Position numbers and translations under genes: made by a program
Notes under the pieces: model-generated
Databases searched by the model: none
Seen by the model: the letters and a program-made list of their open reading frames with translations, nothing else
Told to the model about the DNA's origin: nothing
Shown: in pieces, positions 30,233 through 38,480 of the stretch
How positions within the stretch are numbered: position 1 is the first letter of the stretch
Layout: the number at the start of each line of letters is the position of its first letter
Assembly: GCA_949130485.1 (NCBI GenBank)
Contig: OX422190.1
Location: 4,079,855 to 4,143,854 of the forward strand
Source of the DNA: Agelas oroides
Lineage: Eukaryota; Porifera; Demospongiae; Agelasida; Agelasidae
Direction of reading: 5' to 3'
DNA: 64,000 nucleotides

Positions 30233-30400
30233 CAACAGCAATCAGAATACCCTTATAACATCCATTCCGATCATTGACGAAGATGGCATCGTTGTACTTG
30301 AGGCTAGTAGCCTCTTTCTTCGTTCTTTCCTCGTTAATAGCGCTTAGTGGAACAACAGAGTGACCATCGTCGCTTTCCCACTGCACCAGTACATAAGTTT
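30233..30400 (-). CDS. N-terminal exon of BEN-domain gene
   Basis: Acceptor TTACATTTCAG, then ETYVLVQWESDDGHSVVPLS, then an EERTKKEATSLKYNDAIFV segment and NGCYKGILIAVG, then donor GTAAGT. It is 56 codons, phase 1 at both ends. The YVLVxW ... SVVPLSAI pattern is the small beta-rich N-terminal module I associate with invertebrate BEN-domain proteins, which supports linking this exon to the BEN exon at 19260-19516. The four exons from 28018 to 30400 plus 26108-26149 are all phase 1-1, so they can be skipped without frame loss. The first exon is not certain: an ATG at about 30513 (MATRKATPRQ) has a donor in the wrong phase. Confidence 0.65.
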
Positions 30401-30519
30401 CTGAAATGTAACAGCAAGACACACACTGTCACACATAATAATTTATGTGACAATTTGCTAGTATACTAACTACAATTTTGTCAACAATTTCTACAGTCTA
30501 CTTGTCGTGGAGTTGCCTT

Positions 30520-31320
30520 GCGAGTTGCCATCTCTTCTTCCGCAGGTCAGATAGCCGCACTCAAAGATAGTCTAGCTGGGGACGTCCAAAAACTGAGCAC
30601 CAACTCCAGCAGCTTTGGCCGAACATGTGCAATAGACTGAGCACGTGCCACGCACGTACCACGTACATGGTAAGTTTTGCACAGACTTGTATGATAAGAG
30701 GGATGCCTTCAACTTTTCAATAGTCAATTTTCCACACATGGATAGCAACATACCCTCAAAACCAGCATACGGAGTAGTAATTTCACAGTTAGTTCGATAT
30801 TTGAGGATATGTTGTAATTACCAAGATTTTGTTTACAGATCTAAACTACTCACAACCAGATTACTTAGACAGGGATACGTATACCAAAAACTCTGTAGCA
30901 CCTACAAGACCTTTGTGCATCGCTACCCCAGGACTTTACAGAAGTACGGGAGGTGCCTGAAAAACATTATTACTGAATGCATTGCCATAGCTACTGTTTA
31001 ACGCAGCCTGAACATGCAGTTTACTTGGCTTGGCACATTTATGCACACACAGCCTTTAAACACGCACTGTTTGCCTTACACTGTTTGACTTGTGCCTTAT
31101 TAACAATACTTCCGGTACCTCCAGTGCCTCTGTATGCGCGCGCGCGCACGCACGCGTCGATAACACGTGACGATCAATCGCTACGTAAGACCTTCGAACG
31201 AAAGACAGCTGCACGAAGAACAGCTGCACGAAGAGACGGTGCTTTCGAGGAGTCTCTACCGACTTTTGAATAAGGCCAGCCACCTGACTGCATTCTGTGC
31301 ATGAGATAGCAGTCCCCATC
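30520..31320. other. Region between the BEN gene and the transposase relic
   Basis: Contains a GC/CGCA dinucleotide run at 31137-31155 and a duplicated ACAGCTGCACGAAGA near 31206 and 31221. The plus-strand frame at 30645-31001 has no motif. This could hold the BEN-gene promoter. Confidence 0.35.
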
Positions 31321-31325
31321 TCCCG

Positions 31326-31388
31326 GTCACCCCAGCGCAGCTGATGAGGCCTGGTATTGGCCGAAACGCGTCCTGCACAGTGGGTGAC
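31326..31388 (+). ncRNA. Hammerhead ribozyme
   Basis: All conserved parts are present in order. Core CTGATGA is at 31341-31347. Stem II GGCC/GGCC is at 31348-31351 and 31359-31362 with loop TGGTATT. GAAA is at 31363-31366. Stem III is the minimal palindrome ACG/CGT at 31366-31371. The cleavage-site C is at 31372. Stem I inner pairs GCAG (31337-31340) with CTGC (31373-31376), then an internal loop (CAGC against ACAGT), then outer GTCACCC (31326-31332) with GGGTGAC (31382-31388), all Watson-Crick. The very short stem III is typical of the minimal, possibly dimer-active hammerheads known from Penelope-like elements and retrozymes. A TATAAG lies at 31413 and the transposase-like frame starts at 31423 or 31489. 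Self-cleavage is predicted, not shown. Confidence 0.85.
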
Positions 31389-31488
31389 TTTGCATAACAT
31401 CTAGGCCTGTTTTATAAGGGAGATGTGGTTCGTTGATTGTTCATGCACGGAAAGTCTTGATCGACGAGCTTCTACTAGTACCTGTGGG

Positions 31489-32190
31489 ATGGATTTGTCT
31501 TATAGTGACAGAGATGCAAGTGAGCCTGCGTCCAGTGGGACAGGTAGTGACACACCATCATTAGACTTCCCTTCCTCGTTCTTGGAAAGTGAAGGAGCCA
31601 ATTTCTCGTCCCAGTCTTCAGGAAGCGAGGTTGAACGAGGAGGTTCATCCGCGTCACAGTCTTCAGAAAGCGATGTCGAAGGAGGATCATACTTGTCACA
31701 TTTTTCAGAAAGTGAAGGAGGCTCTTCCTCGTCTACAAAAAGCGAAGGGAGTCCTCATCTGACTTCATCCTCATCGTTTGAGGCCGACGCAAGCTACCGA
31801 AACCCACTGAATAGCGAGAGGTTAAAAGCTGCAAGCGAGAAGACCCTCTATGAAGGAGCCCAAATTTCCATCCTCCTGAGTTATCTGCTAATATTTCAGT
31901 TTGTAATCAATCACAGCCTTTCTGGAAAGGCGTTTACCGAGCTGTTGCAACTCCTTTCCATACCGATCTACCGAGAGGCGCTAACTTACCTTCTTCTGCA
32001 CAGAAGCTGAAGACATTTTTTGCGGATCTTTTTCCAGATGTTACTCCAATGACTTATGGGTACTGCTCCCAGTGTCTTGCACTGCTACCATCCCCTTTGT
32101 CTACTTGTCTGAGAGAGGTGTGTGATGATGCCAAAACAGAACAATTCGTTACTCTTCCATTGCAACCTCAACTTCAGAGGAAGTTTGAAG
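31489..32190 (+). pseudogene. tnp2-like transposase relic, exon 1
   Basis: The frame starts MDLSYSDRDASEPASSG and is followed by a Ser/Glu-rich region with repeated SESDVEGGS-like units. A conserved block follows, LYEGAQISILLSYLLIFQFV then SLSGKAFTELLQLLS. Near 31955 a 1-base shift moves the frame to DLPRGANLPSSAQKLKTFF, FPDVTPMTYGYCSQCLALLP and ..PLQPQLQRKFE before the donor GTAATA. I recognise this arrangement from uncharacterised sponge and cnidarian transposase-like proteins whose next exon carries a tnp2-type motif. The frameshift suggests a dead copy. An ATG further upstream (31423) is also in frame. Confidence 0.6.
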
Positions 32191-32301
32191 GTAATACTAC
32201 TAAGTATCCGTAAGCTTAATTTGCAACGATGCATTCATTCTGACACAAAACTCAAAGGTGCTGGCAATTTATGTTCATAATTTTGTTTCATGTACGTGCA
32301 G

Positions 32302-32524
32302 ATCCTGAAACATGGAACTTACTGCAGTTGAGATTTCAACGTAACTGTCCTAGTGGAACACTTGGGGATATTTATGATGGCAATGTTAAACATAGAGACT
32401 TTCTGGGTCACCCAGAAAATGTGTCATTATCCTGCAATACAGATGGTGTTGCACTTTTTAGATCATCCACCACCTCCTTGTGGCCAGTGTGGCTAACTGT
32501 AAATGAGCTCCCTAAGGAAGTTCG
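32302..32524 (+). pseudogene. tnp2-like transposase relic, exon 2
   Basis: Acceptor TACGTGCAG, then DPETWNLLQLRFQRNC, LGDIYDGNVKHRDFLGHPEN and CNTDGVALFRSSTTSLWPVW then NELPKEVR, then donor GTAAGC. NTDG ... S ... SxWPVxxxxxELP is the signature of the tnp2 (CACTA/EnSpm-related) transposase family. Phase joins correctly to exon 1 (G|AT = Asp). The rest of the transposase (a DDE-containing C-terminus) is missing; what follows is a tyrosine recombinase. Confidence 0.7.
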
Positions 32525-32582
32525 GTAAGCTATGTATTAGGTCCTAATTTGTTGATTATTAGTTTCTCCCTACTACAGACAG

Positions 32583-33593
32583 TAATGGATCTTGTGGTCA
32601 ACAGCAGACCCGATTGGGGCTCACAAGCCTGGACTCACTTCTTCACACACTTTTTGACCAGGGATTATCCCCAGCAACCAAGGCAGTCTACAGGTCAGGA
32701 TGACGTCAATACCAGAGATTTTGCAATCAAGTGAATATGACACCTCTACCATTAACGGAACACTCGCAAACAGCACTTGCCGCTTATCTCTCCCAATCTG
32801 TTAGCCCAAAAACTATACGCGCCTATCTGTGTGCCCTTAGATTCTATCAAATACGAGCTGGCCTACCAGACCCTACCCTAACCACCTCTCCTAAGCTCAC
32901 CTACGTTTTAAAGGGGATCCAGAGGACTTCACCAAGCCGCCACCGAGCGCAGCGCCTCCCAATTACACCTAAGTTACTACTGTGGATTCATACTCTTTGG
33001 TACAATCATTCCCTATCGTTTGACGAAGTTATGCTATGGGCAGCATTCTGTTTGGGATTCTTTGGATTCCTGCGTTCAGGGGAGTTCACAAGCCCCTCCC
33101 AGGACCCTAACGAGTGTATACTGTCCGTGAGTGATGTATCTATTGACTCAAGGCAAAATCCTCAAGTTCTGACTGTTTTCCTTCGCAGGAGTAAAACTGA
33201 CCAGTTTGGTGCAGGGAGCTACATTTATTTGGGACGAACCGGTACAACCCTGTGCCCTGTTGCAGCGGTGTTAGCATATCTGTCAATTCGCCCATCTACT
33301 CCTGGTCCGTTATTCGTATTTCATGACGGCACTCCATTGAGCAGAGCCCAACTGATTTCACATTTACGAGATGCCCTTTCACAGGTGGGGGCCAATTTCA
33401 CCAACTTCTCGGGCCACAGTTTCCGAATCGGTGCGGATCAACTGCAGCAGCGGCTGGTTTCAGCGATTCATTTATTCAAAAACTGGGTAGATGGCAATCA
33501 ACAGCCTTCACAGCGTACATTAGGACCCCCATCGATAATTTGGCAGCAGCCTCAGGAGGTTATCAAGAGTTAATAGTTTTATATACTAAGTAG
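32583..33593 (+). pseudogene. Tyrosine recombinase relic (DIRS/Crypton-like)
   Basis: From about 32610 the frame reads LLHTLFDQGLSPATKAVYRS, then a TGA at 32701, then RQYQRFCNQVNMTPLPL and SVSPKTIRAYLCALRFYQI, the SAM-like core-binding domain. The catalytic domain shows LRSGEF (first Arg, near 33073), RRSKTDQ and SGHSFRIG (H-x-x-R, about 33412-33430). A 1-base shift near 33437 moves the frame to AGFSDSFIQKLGRWQS and TAFTAYIRTPI, where the Tyr codon 33516-33518 is the expected nucleophile; it ends at TAG 33591. One stop and one frameshift make it inactive, but all four catalytic-type residues are still encoded. With an acceptor ending at 32582 this exon would join exon 32302-32524 in frame. 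Confidence 0.8.
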
Positions 33594-34150
33594 ATTACCA
33601 TTGGTTAGTGACACCTAGCAGTGTTCTATGGTCAGATAGTCCGAGTAATAATGTAGTCTCACCCTTATCACATACTCTGAATAATAGATCATTAATCAAG
33701 TTTTATAATACTGTAGTAATTAGGACAGTGTTTGGGAGAGTGTAGTCCATGCTGCACTTTGGGGATGTCACTGACATACACTCTCCCCTTGAATGGCTGC
33801 ACATCTAATGGTGAGTGAAACGTATTGTGCTCCGCACATACAGCTGCAGCTTCTGTGGCAGCACTATCATGACTTACGGCTATAATTGCTATCATACGCA
33901 TTATGCAAGGTGTTGCGGGTAACTACTATACATATATATTATCTGTATTGGCTGTCCTTATGTATTGGCTGTTTTTATGCTCTGCTGGCTGAGGCCGTGC
34001 GGCCCATTGGCTATTATGTGAAAAGGCGCTGATGGAGGAGTGGCCCCTGCAGTGTTACCAATCATTCATTCCTCTGTAAGGGGGAAGTTGTAAATTAAGA
34101 CTTATGTGTGTGACTGAGGTTACTATAACCTTGATGAGGGTTAAGTTACA
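33594..34150. other. Sequence downstream of the recombinase, no gene seen
   Basis: Probably the 3' noncoding part of the element plus flank. An inverted TGGGGATGTCACTGACATACACTCTCC-type block near 33740-33785 was noted, but no clean terminal repeats. Confidence 0.3.
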
Positions 34151-34154
34151 TTTT

Positions 34155-34290
34155 TTTTTACTGTTATTGTCTTTGCCTGTGTTGGCGGGGGCAATTACTA
34201 TGCTTTTAACCGATAGAAACTACATTTTTTGATCCCGCAGGAGGGGGGGACCGTATTTTATTCCAACATTTATTTTGATTTTTTGGGCAT
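34155..34290 (+). pseudogene. cox1: Nuclear copy of mitochondrial cox1, exon fragment
   Basis: The sequence encodes LLLLSLPVLAGAITMLLTDRN, then after a small deletion FFDPAGGGD and, one frame over, FQHLFWFFGH, a universally conserved core of cytochrome c oxidase subunit 1. The Trp of LFWFF is TGA (34274-34276), which only makes sense in the mitochondrial code. At least two indels break the frame, so it is not functional in the nucleus. It ends exactly at the GH codons, where the intron begins. Confidence 0.9.
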
Positions 34291-34912
34291 TTAAGAAATA
34301 TTTGTGGGTGCCGACTAATTTTGCTATATGCTGGAACAGCTGTAAGCATAGTGGTACACCAACTTTTGGTTGTTGTAACAATCCACGCTTGATACAGCCA
34401 ATCAGCAGGAAACAGAAGTTGCAAGAAAGTATTCCCTTTAACAAAAATTGCAAGATGATTAAACGTAAACTCTGAGCTACGTTTAGCCCTAAAGGGCTTA
34501 ATCATCATACGCTAACTGGTTCCTCAGAGACTGTACGCAAAAATTCTTCATTATCAGTGAGTAGCAAACATCAGCACCAGCAGGAATGTGCAGGGAGCAG
34601 TCCGAGTCAGATGTCTCGCCAGCACTAGAATCAGAAGATGGCAGGCTCTACACACTCACCATCATAGTCACTGTGGTCAACAAGTGGTGGGGGACACATT
34701 GAGGTATTACTATCTCTGTGGTTGGCAGGCTGAAGTTCCACCGGGGCATTGTCAGCAACATTTTAGACCGGCTACAGATAAGGAGTTCGGGTATTACTTG
34801 GTGGGGTTGATTGAAGGCGATGGAAGCATTAGTGGTAAACCCTATCTCTTTGTTTTCATCAAAAGGATGTATCTACTGCTTACTATATTAAAACCCATCT
34901 AGGATTTGGTTC
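34291..34912 (+). pseudogene. Mitochondrial cox1 group I intron, nuclear copy
   Basis: The cox1 exon stops after the FFGH codons, and the following about 620 bp contain the LAGLIDADG frame and a CTCAGAGACTGTACGC segment (near 34525) resembling the conserved P7-side core of group I introns. Codon about 240 of cox1 is within a region where sponge and placozoan cox1 introns have been described (nucleotide positions around 714-723). The downstream exon is absent; nad1 follows in the opposite orientation. Confidence 0.65.
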
Positions 34913-34917
34913 CTAAA
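34777..34917 (+). pseudogene. LAGLIDADG homing endonuclease fragment
   Basis: DKEFGYYLVGLIEGDGSISG contains the first LAGLIDADG helix with its catalytic acidic residues (GLIEGDG). The frame continues KPYLFVFI, then shifts by one base to QKDVSTAYYIKTHLGFGS, the usual following strands. The second LAGLIDADG motif is absent. It is a fragment of an intron-encoded endonuclease that would have promoted intron homing in mitochondria. Confidence 0.85.
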
Positions 34918-35206
34918 TCACTTAGTACTACGCCTGCTCCATATGGGATTACCCCCCAAGCGACCATGCCAGACTCAAGGATAAAATAGGAGCTAATATA
35001 TAAATTAGATTATTGGCATGGAATAATTATTTCTTTAGTCTTTAGCCCGTCGGCAATAGGTTGTAAAATACCATATACCCCTACCACATTGGGACCTTTC
35101 CTGCACTGGATACAGCCTAACACTTTCTGCTCAGCTAACATCAAATACGCAATTGAAATAAGTAGAGGAACCAAAATAGCAAATATTTTTAGTACTATTG
35201 CGACAA
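34913..35206 (-). pseudogene. nad1: Nuclear copy of mitochondrial nad1, N-terminal part
   Basis: The minus strand reads [20 protein letters not shown], then [28 protein letters not shown], and after an indel [20 protein letters not shown] and VVLSDLGT. These are the first transmembrane segments and the quinone-loop region of NADH dehydrogenase subunit 1. Two or more frameshifts are present. Confidence 0.9.
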
Positions 35207-35327
35207 TTTTATATATATGTTTACCCCCAGCGGAAGTTCGGGCTTAAAATCCCCTCCTTTGGGATTATCCCCCTAAGGGGAGAGGGATTAAGCAGTTTCA
35301 TAGCATAGCCATTAAACTTCACACATA

Positions 35328-35398
35328 GGGTATATAAACCAACTCCTATAGATTTGCAATCTATTACTCTTCCGCACTAGCTAGACACAACTAGACCC
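35328..35398 (-). tRNA. trnC: Mitochondrial tRNA-Cys-like (GCA), degenerate
   Basis: Anticodon arm ATAGA-TTGCAAA-TCTAT with anticodon GCA is perfect, and the acceptor GGGTCTA pairs with TATACCC apart from one mismatch. D and T arms are poorly formed, so this is probably a decayed copy. Confidence 0.55.
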
Positions 35399-35455
35399 TA
35401 GCCAATTTGCAATATAACTAGAAAAGATATGTAAGCCTTTGGCTTAAAATACCTA

Positions 35456-35526
35456 TGGGATTATTGGCATCGATCCAATAATTCAGATATGCAAAACCTA
35501 CGCTTGACCAATTAAGCTAAAACCCC
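35456..35526 (-). tRNA. trnA: Mitochondrial tRNA-Ala (UGC), nuclear copy
   Basis: D stem GCTT/AAGC, anticodon loop TTTGCAT with anticodon TGC, and T arm ATTGG-ATCGATG-CCAAT are visible. The acceptor GGGGTTT has two mismatches to its partner. Adjacent to tRNA-Ser, as expected for mitochondrial DNA. Confidence 0.7.
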
Positions 35527-35533
35527 GCGCAAA

Positions 35534-35613
35534 AGGAAAAGACAGGACTCGAACCTGTGTACCGGTCAGTAATTATTTTCAAGACAACTGCAATACCATT
35601 CTGCCACTTTTCC
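35534..35613 (-). tRNA. trnS: Mitochondrial tRNA-Ser (UGA), nuclear copy
   Basis: Acceptor GGAAAAG/CTTTTCC is perfect, anticodon loop CTTGAAA has anticodon TGA, and T arm ACAGG-TTCGAGT-CCTGT is perfect. A longer variable region precedes the T arm, as in class II tRNAs. It looks intact in structure. Confidence 0.85.
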
Positions 35614-35666
35614 TTCTAGAGCATTAGCTAGAGGCTAAAGCTCCTTGGTTGGAGCTAATGCTAATG

Positions 35667-35714
35667 TTTATCACAAATATTCTCTTCTAAAATCCAGAGA
35701 ATATATTTGATAAA
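35667..35714. repeat. Hairpin at the end of the mitochondrial insertion
   Basis: TTTATCACAAATATTCTC and GAGAATATATTTGATAAA pair at 16 of 18 positions around a 12-nt loop. An AGCATTAGCT/AGCTAATGCT pair precedes it (35620-35665). These may be mitochondrial intergenic hairpins. Confidence 0.55.
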
Positions 35715-35719
35715 ACTAA

Positions 35720-36250
35720 TGTTCAACATTGATGGCTAGCTTCAGAAAAATGCTTTTGTTTTTTAATTTTCATATTAACGTGCTTTCATTTTCAAACCAC
35801 TTACGTCAATGTGTCATTTTGCACCACAATGATTTTATGGCATTTTCTGTTGAGCTATGCCTGCATCAAAACCAGTGAGCGAGAGGTCATTTAGTGGATT
35901 ACGCAACATCAAAATATTTCTTTGCTCCACAACGAACTAAGATAGACCAAATCATTTCCTGGTTATGTAAAACAGTTAATGTTTTACGTGCATGAAAATT
36001 TCTTCTTTTAGCTCTATGGAGATCAGACAGTGATGTTTGCATGAAGAATGATTGTGTGAGGAAGTGCTGGAGTTAGTTGCGCTACCGGGTAGAGTCCCAT
36101 TGTGTTGCCACGAAAATCATTCCCTGGTAATCCACTTCAGCATCGACTATGGCATTTCATGTCTATAGCCTAGCTTGTGCTACTTCCATAAAGAAACTTA
36201 GAAATGATAATGTTCATCTCTTAGCTGCTTTTAACAAGATTGAGGGTGTG
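35720..36250. other. No gene seen
   Basis: AT-rich sequence without motif or terminal repeats. Confidence 0.35.
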
Positions 36251-36259
36251 AGAAAGTTT

Positions 36260-37027
36260 GGTGTTGGTGTTCCCTAGAAACATACATACCCAGAAATGAA
36301 GCTGTTGCCTCACCTACTAGTGGCTCAGAGTCCATAGGAACTGGAAGAACAACAGTGCTGATCTTCAGTATTAATCTACAGCTGTACCAAAAGTACTCTT
36401 TTCTATTATTATATTATTCTGCAATCCTATTTGCCACTTTCTGTGAAATAAATCCACACGATGATGCATACAATGTTGGGCAGCTTTACACAAAGAGGAC
36501 ATGGAAATCTCATTTAGGACTAAACTACGGTGGCCTCCTTGCAGAAGGAGAAAGAATAGAAGGAAGAGACCGCATTTAGAAAAAGAAACTTTATAACTAG
36601 AGAACCTTCATAAATTTTCACTTCTAAAGACCTACAACTCATACAGTACCTCCGGTCTTTTTTTTTATACTTTCAAAGGCACACTTGTAGATAAATAGAA
36701 TTGAAATTGCACCTAAAATTCAGAACATTGCAGTGGATTCGGCAAGATGCTCCCATCATTATCCACGTGAATCTAGACCGTCTGCTGCAGTTTCTTTCCG
36801 AAGACACTCACTATCGCAACCTCTTTGAGGTTGGTACTGGAAGAGGGAGCACTGACTTCTCTGCACGGAAATCCTGGGAGGTAGGTTATTAGACTGAACG
36901 ATCATGCTGGACAAGTTAGTTGGTGTTCCCTAGAGTTTTTCAATTTAAACTAGTTACTGAGCCAGAAATGAAGCTGTTGCCTCACCTACTGGTGACTCAG
37001 ACTGAATGATCATGCTAGACAGGTGAC
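36260..37027. repeat. Pair of direct repeats (AGAAATGAAGCTGTTGCCTC)
   Basis: The block GGTGTTCCCTAG ... CCAGAAATGAAGCTGTTGCC ... CTCACCTACT(A/G)GTG occurs at about 36260-36330 and 36930-36998. GACTGAA(C/T)GATCATGCT occurs at 36891 and 36995. The intervening part holds a candidate exon. Confidence 0.55.
36734..36880 (+). CDS. Possible exon of a DUF3626-like gene
   Basis: Between an AG at 36733 and the donor GTAGGT at 36881 the frame reads WIRQDAPIIIHVNLDRLLQF, then EDTHYRNLFEVGTGRGSTDF and SARKSWE. THYRNxFExGTxxGxxxxxxRxxWE resembles the conserved centre of the DUF3626 family (YRSxFETGxSxG ... WE). No neighbouring exon was identified, so this may be an isolated relic left among transposons. 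Confidence 0.4.
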
Positions 37028-37035
37028 TATGCAAT

Positions 37036-37490
37036 AATTTTCAACCTAAAGTCAGGATACCATCACGTAGACATACATGCTGGCACTATACTGGCAGTAT
37101 CTGGGATTTTCATGGAAAGACAAGGATGGGGCTATTGTCTAGTACATGTTCACAGTCCTACCATTTGGACTAGCAACAGCTCCATTTGTATTTACCAAGT
37201 TGCTCAGGCCACTACTGGTAAAGAGATGGAGAAGCAATGGGTTAAAAGTTGTACTGTTATGTCGATGATGGAATTCAAAGTGTTAAAAGTTGTACTGTAT
37301 GTCAATGATGGAATTTGTGTGGGAGCCACAAAGCAAGCAACAAGCCAAGCAGCCCGAGCACGGTTTGTTATTAATGAAGAGAAGTCAGACTTTGAGCCTA
37401 GGCAGAGGGTCACATGGTTGGAATTCTCATTGGAACTAAACCAAGGCAACGTCTCAGGCATGGATTTGCACATTCTGCTATTTACGACTT
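37036..37490 (+). pseudogene. DIRS/Ngaro-type reverse transcriptase relic
   Basis: Across shifting frames the sequence encodes LKSGYHHVDIHAG, YLGFSWKDKDGAIV, MFTVLPFGLATAPFVFTKLL, LKVVLYVNDGICVGATKQ and RQRVTWLEFSLELNQGN. The order FTVLPFGL ... Y-x-DDG-like ... WLGF is that of reverse transcriptases in tyrosine-recombinase retrotransposons. The catalytic site is altered (VNDG) and several frameshifts are present. A second, partial duplication of the VxLLC-RWNSKC segment is visible near 37240-37300. Confidence 0.7.
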
Positions 37491-37559
37491 TAAAACAGTA
37501 CATTCCAAGATCTGGGTCCCCCAATGAAGCTGATCTCTTTGGAGGATCCATAGCGGAGT

Positions 37560-37850
37560 AATTGCTCTTCCCGGACCGAATATTAGCAATACTTGGTCCA
37601 CCCTTGTTGCAGGAAGTCCATGCTTCCCTTTGAAGGGTGCAGGCTCTGAAAACATAGCTAGCAATTAGAGAGAAGACTGAGCTGCTTTTAAAGCAAAAGG
37701 CTCTGCCAGTGATGGACCAAGCCATGTTTCTGCCTCCAAACACAACAGCACTGATACAGCCTATGGACCAAGGGGTTTGGAAGCACTGAAGAGGAGATAC
37801 AGGAGGTCAATGTACAAAGGGACACCAAGAAGAGATACAATTTATTATAT
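37560..37850 (+). pseudogene. pogo/Tigger-type DDE transposase relic
   Basis: From about 37705 the frame reads PVMDQAMFLPPNTTALIQPM then DQGVWK, the segment before the third catalytic acid in the DDE_1 superfamily (xFLPPNTTxLIQPMDQGV). A shift near 37785 gives ALKRRYRRSMYKGTPRR. Only this short part remains. Confidence 0.75.
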
Positions 37851-37937
37851 AACAATTATACTTGACTTATGGTTCTTGTACTGAAGCATGGTTGCATAAT
37901 CTTCAAGAGAATTTGTCTAAAATCTCAGATTAAATTA

Positions 37938-38289
37938 TTAAATTCCCTCAGGTATGAGGTCTCTTCTCAAGCAACCTTCAATGTTTCTTGGGTTTGCCGC
38001 AGCTTTCTGCTGGTGTGGTAATCATCAGTTGTTCACTTTAACAACAATTGTAAAATAGCACCCTTCACTCTTTGGAAAACCGCCTTCAAACATTGCCTCT
38101 TTTGGTGAAAGTGGTAATCACCAATCTGATGCATACACCGTTTACACGCATGTGGTCAGCATTCATCCACTGGTCCTCCATTAACAAACGGCTGCAACCA
38201 AACTACTTTGGACAGCGGTGATTCTCATTGGCAGTAAAACTAGTGGACCACTTACAAGTGGTAGGGTACTTACACCTGAGGGAATTTAA
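37938..38289. mobile_element. 352-bp MITE with TTAA ends
   Basis: TTAAATTCCCTCAGGT and ACCTGAGGGAATTTAA are perfect 16-bp inverted ends. TTAA at both ends would fit a piggyBac-type target duplication. No coding capacity. Confidence 0.65.
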
Positions 38290-38480
38290 TTACTAAGATA
38301 TAGGTTTGCAGACTAGAATACCATTGACTGCATTGCACACCGTCATTTATTGCCTCAGAGAGTAGGTGTGTCCCCAACAGCGATCAAAGAAATTGCGCGT
38401 GGACATGCTTCGCAGATACCTCACCAGCTATCAACTACCAACCACTGGCCACCACATTCGTTCTTTGGCTGCAAAGAAGA
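38290..38480. other. Short unique stretch before the satellite
   Basis: A frame reading SPTAIKEIARGHASQIPHQ is present near 38375-38430 but has no known motif. Confidence 0.3.

Noticed and set aside
30645..31001. 118-codon plus-strand frame as a gene
   Set aside because: No motif and no splice context; it lies in the upstream region of the BEN gene.
37985..38035. Minus-strand CTGATGA ... GAAA as a hammerhead
   Set aside because: The segment between CTGATGA and GAAA cannot form stem II, and stem I has no partner.
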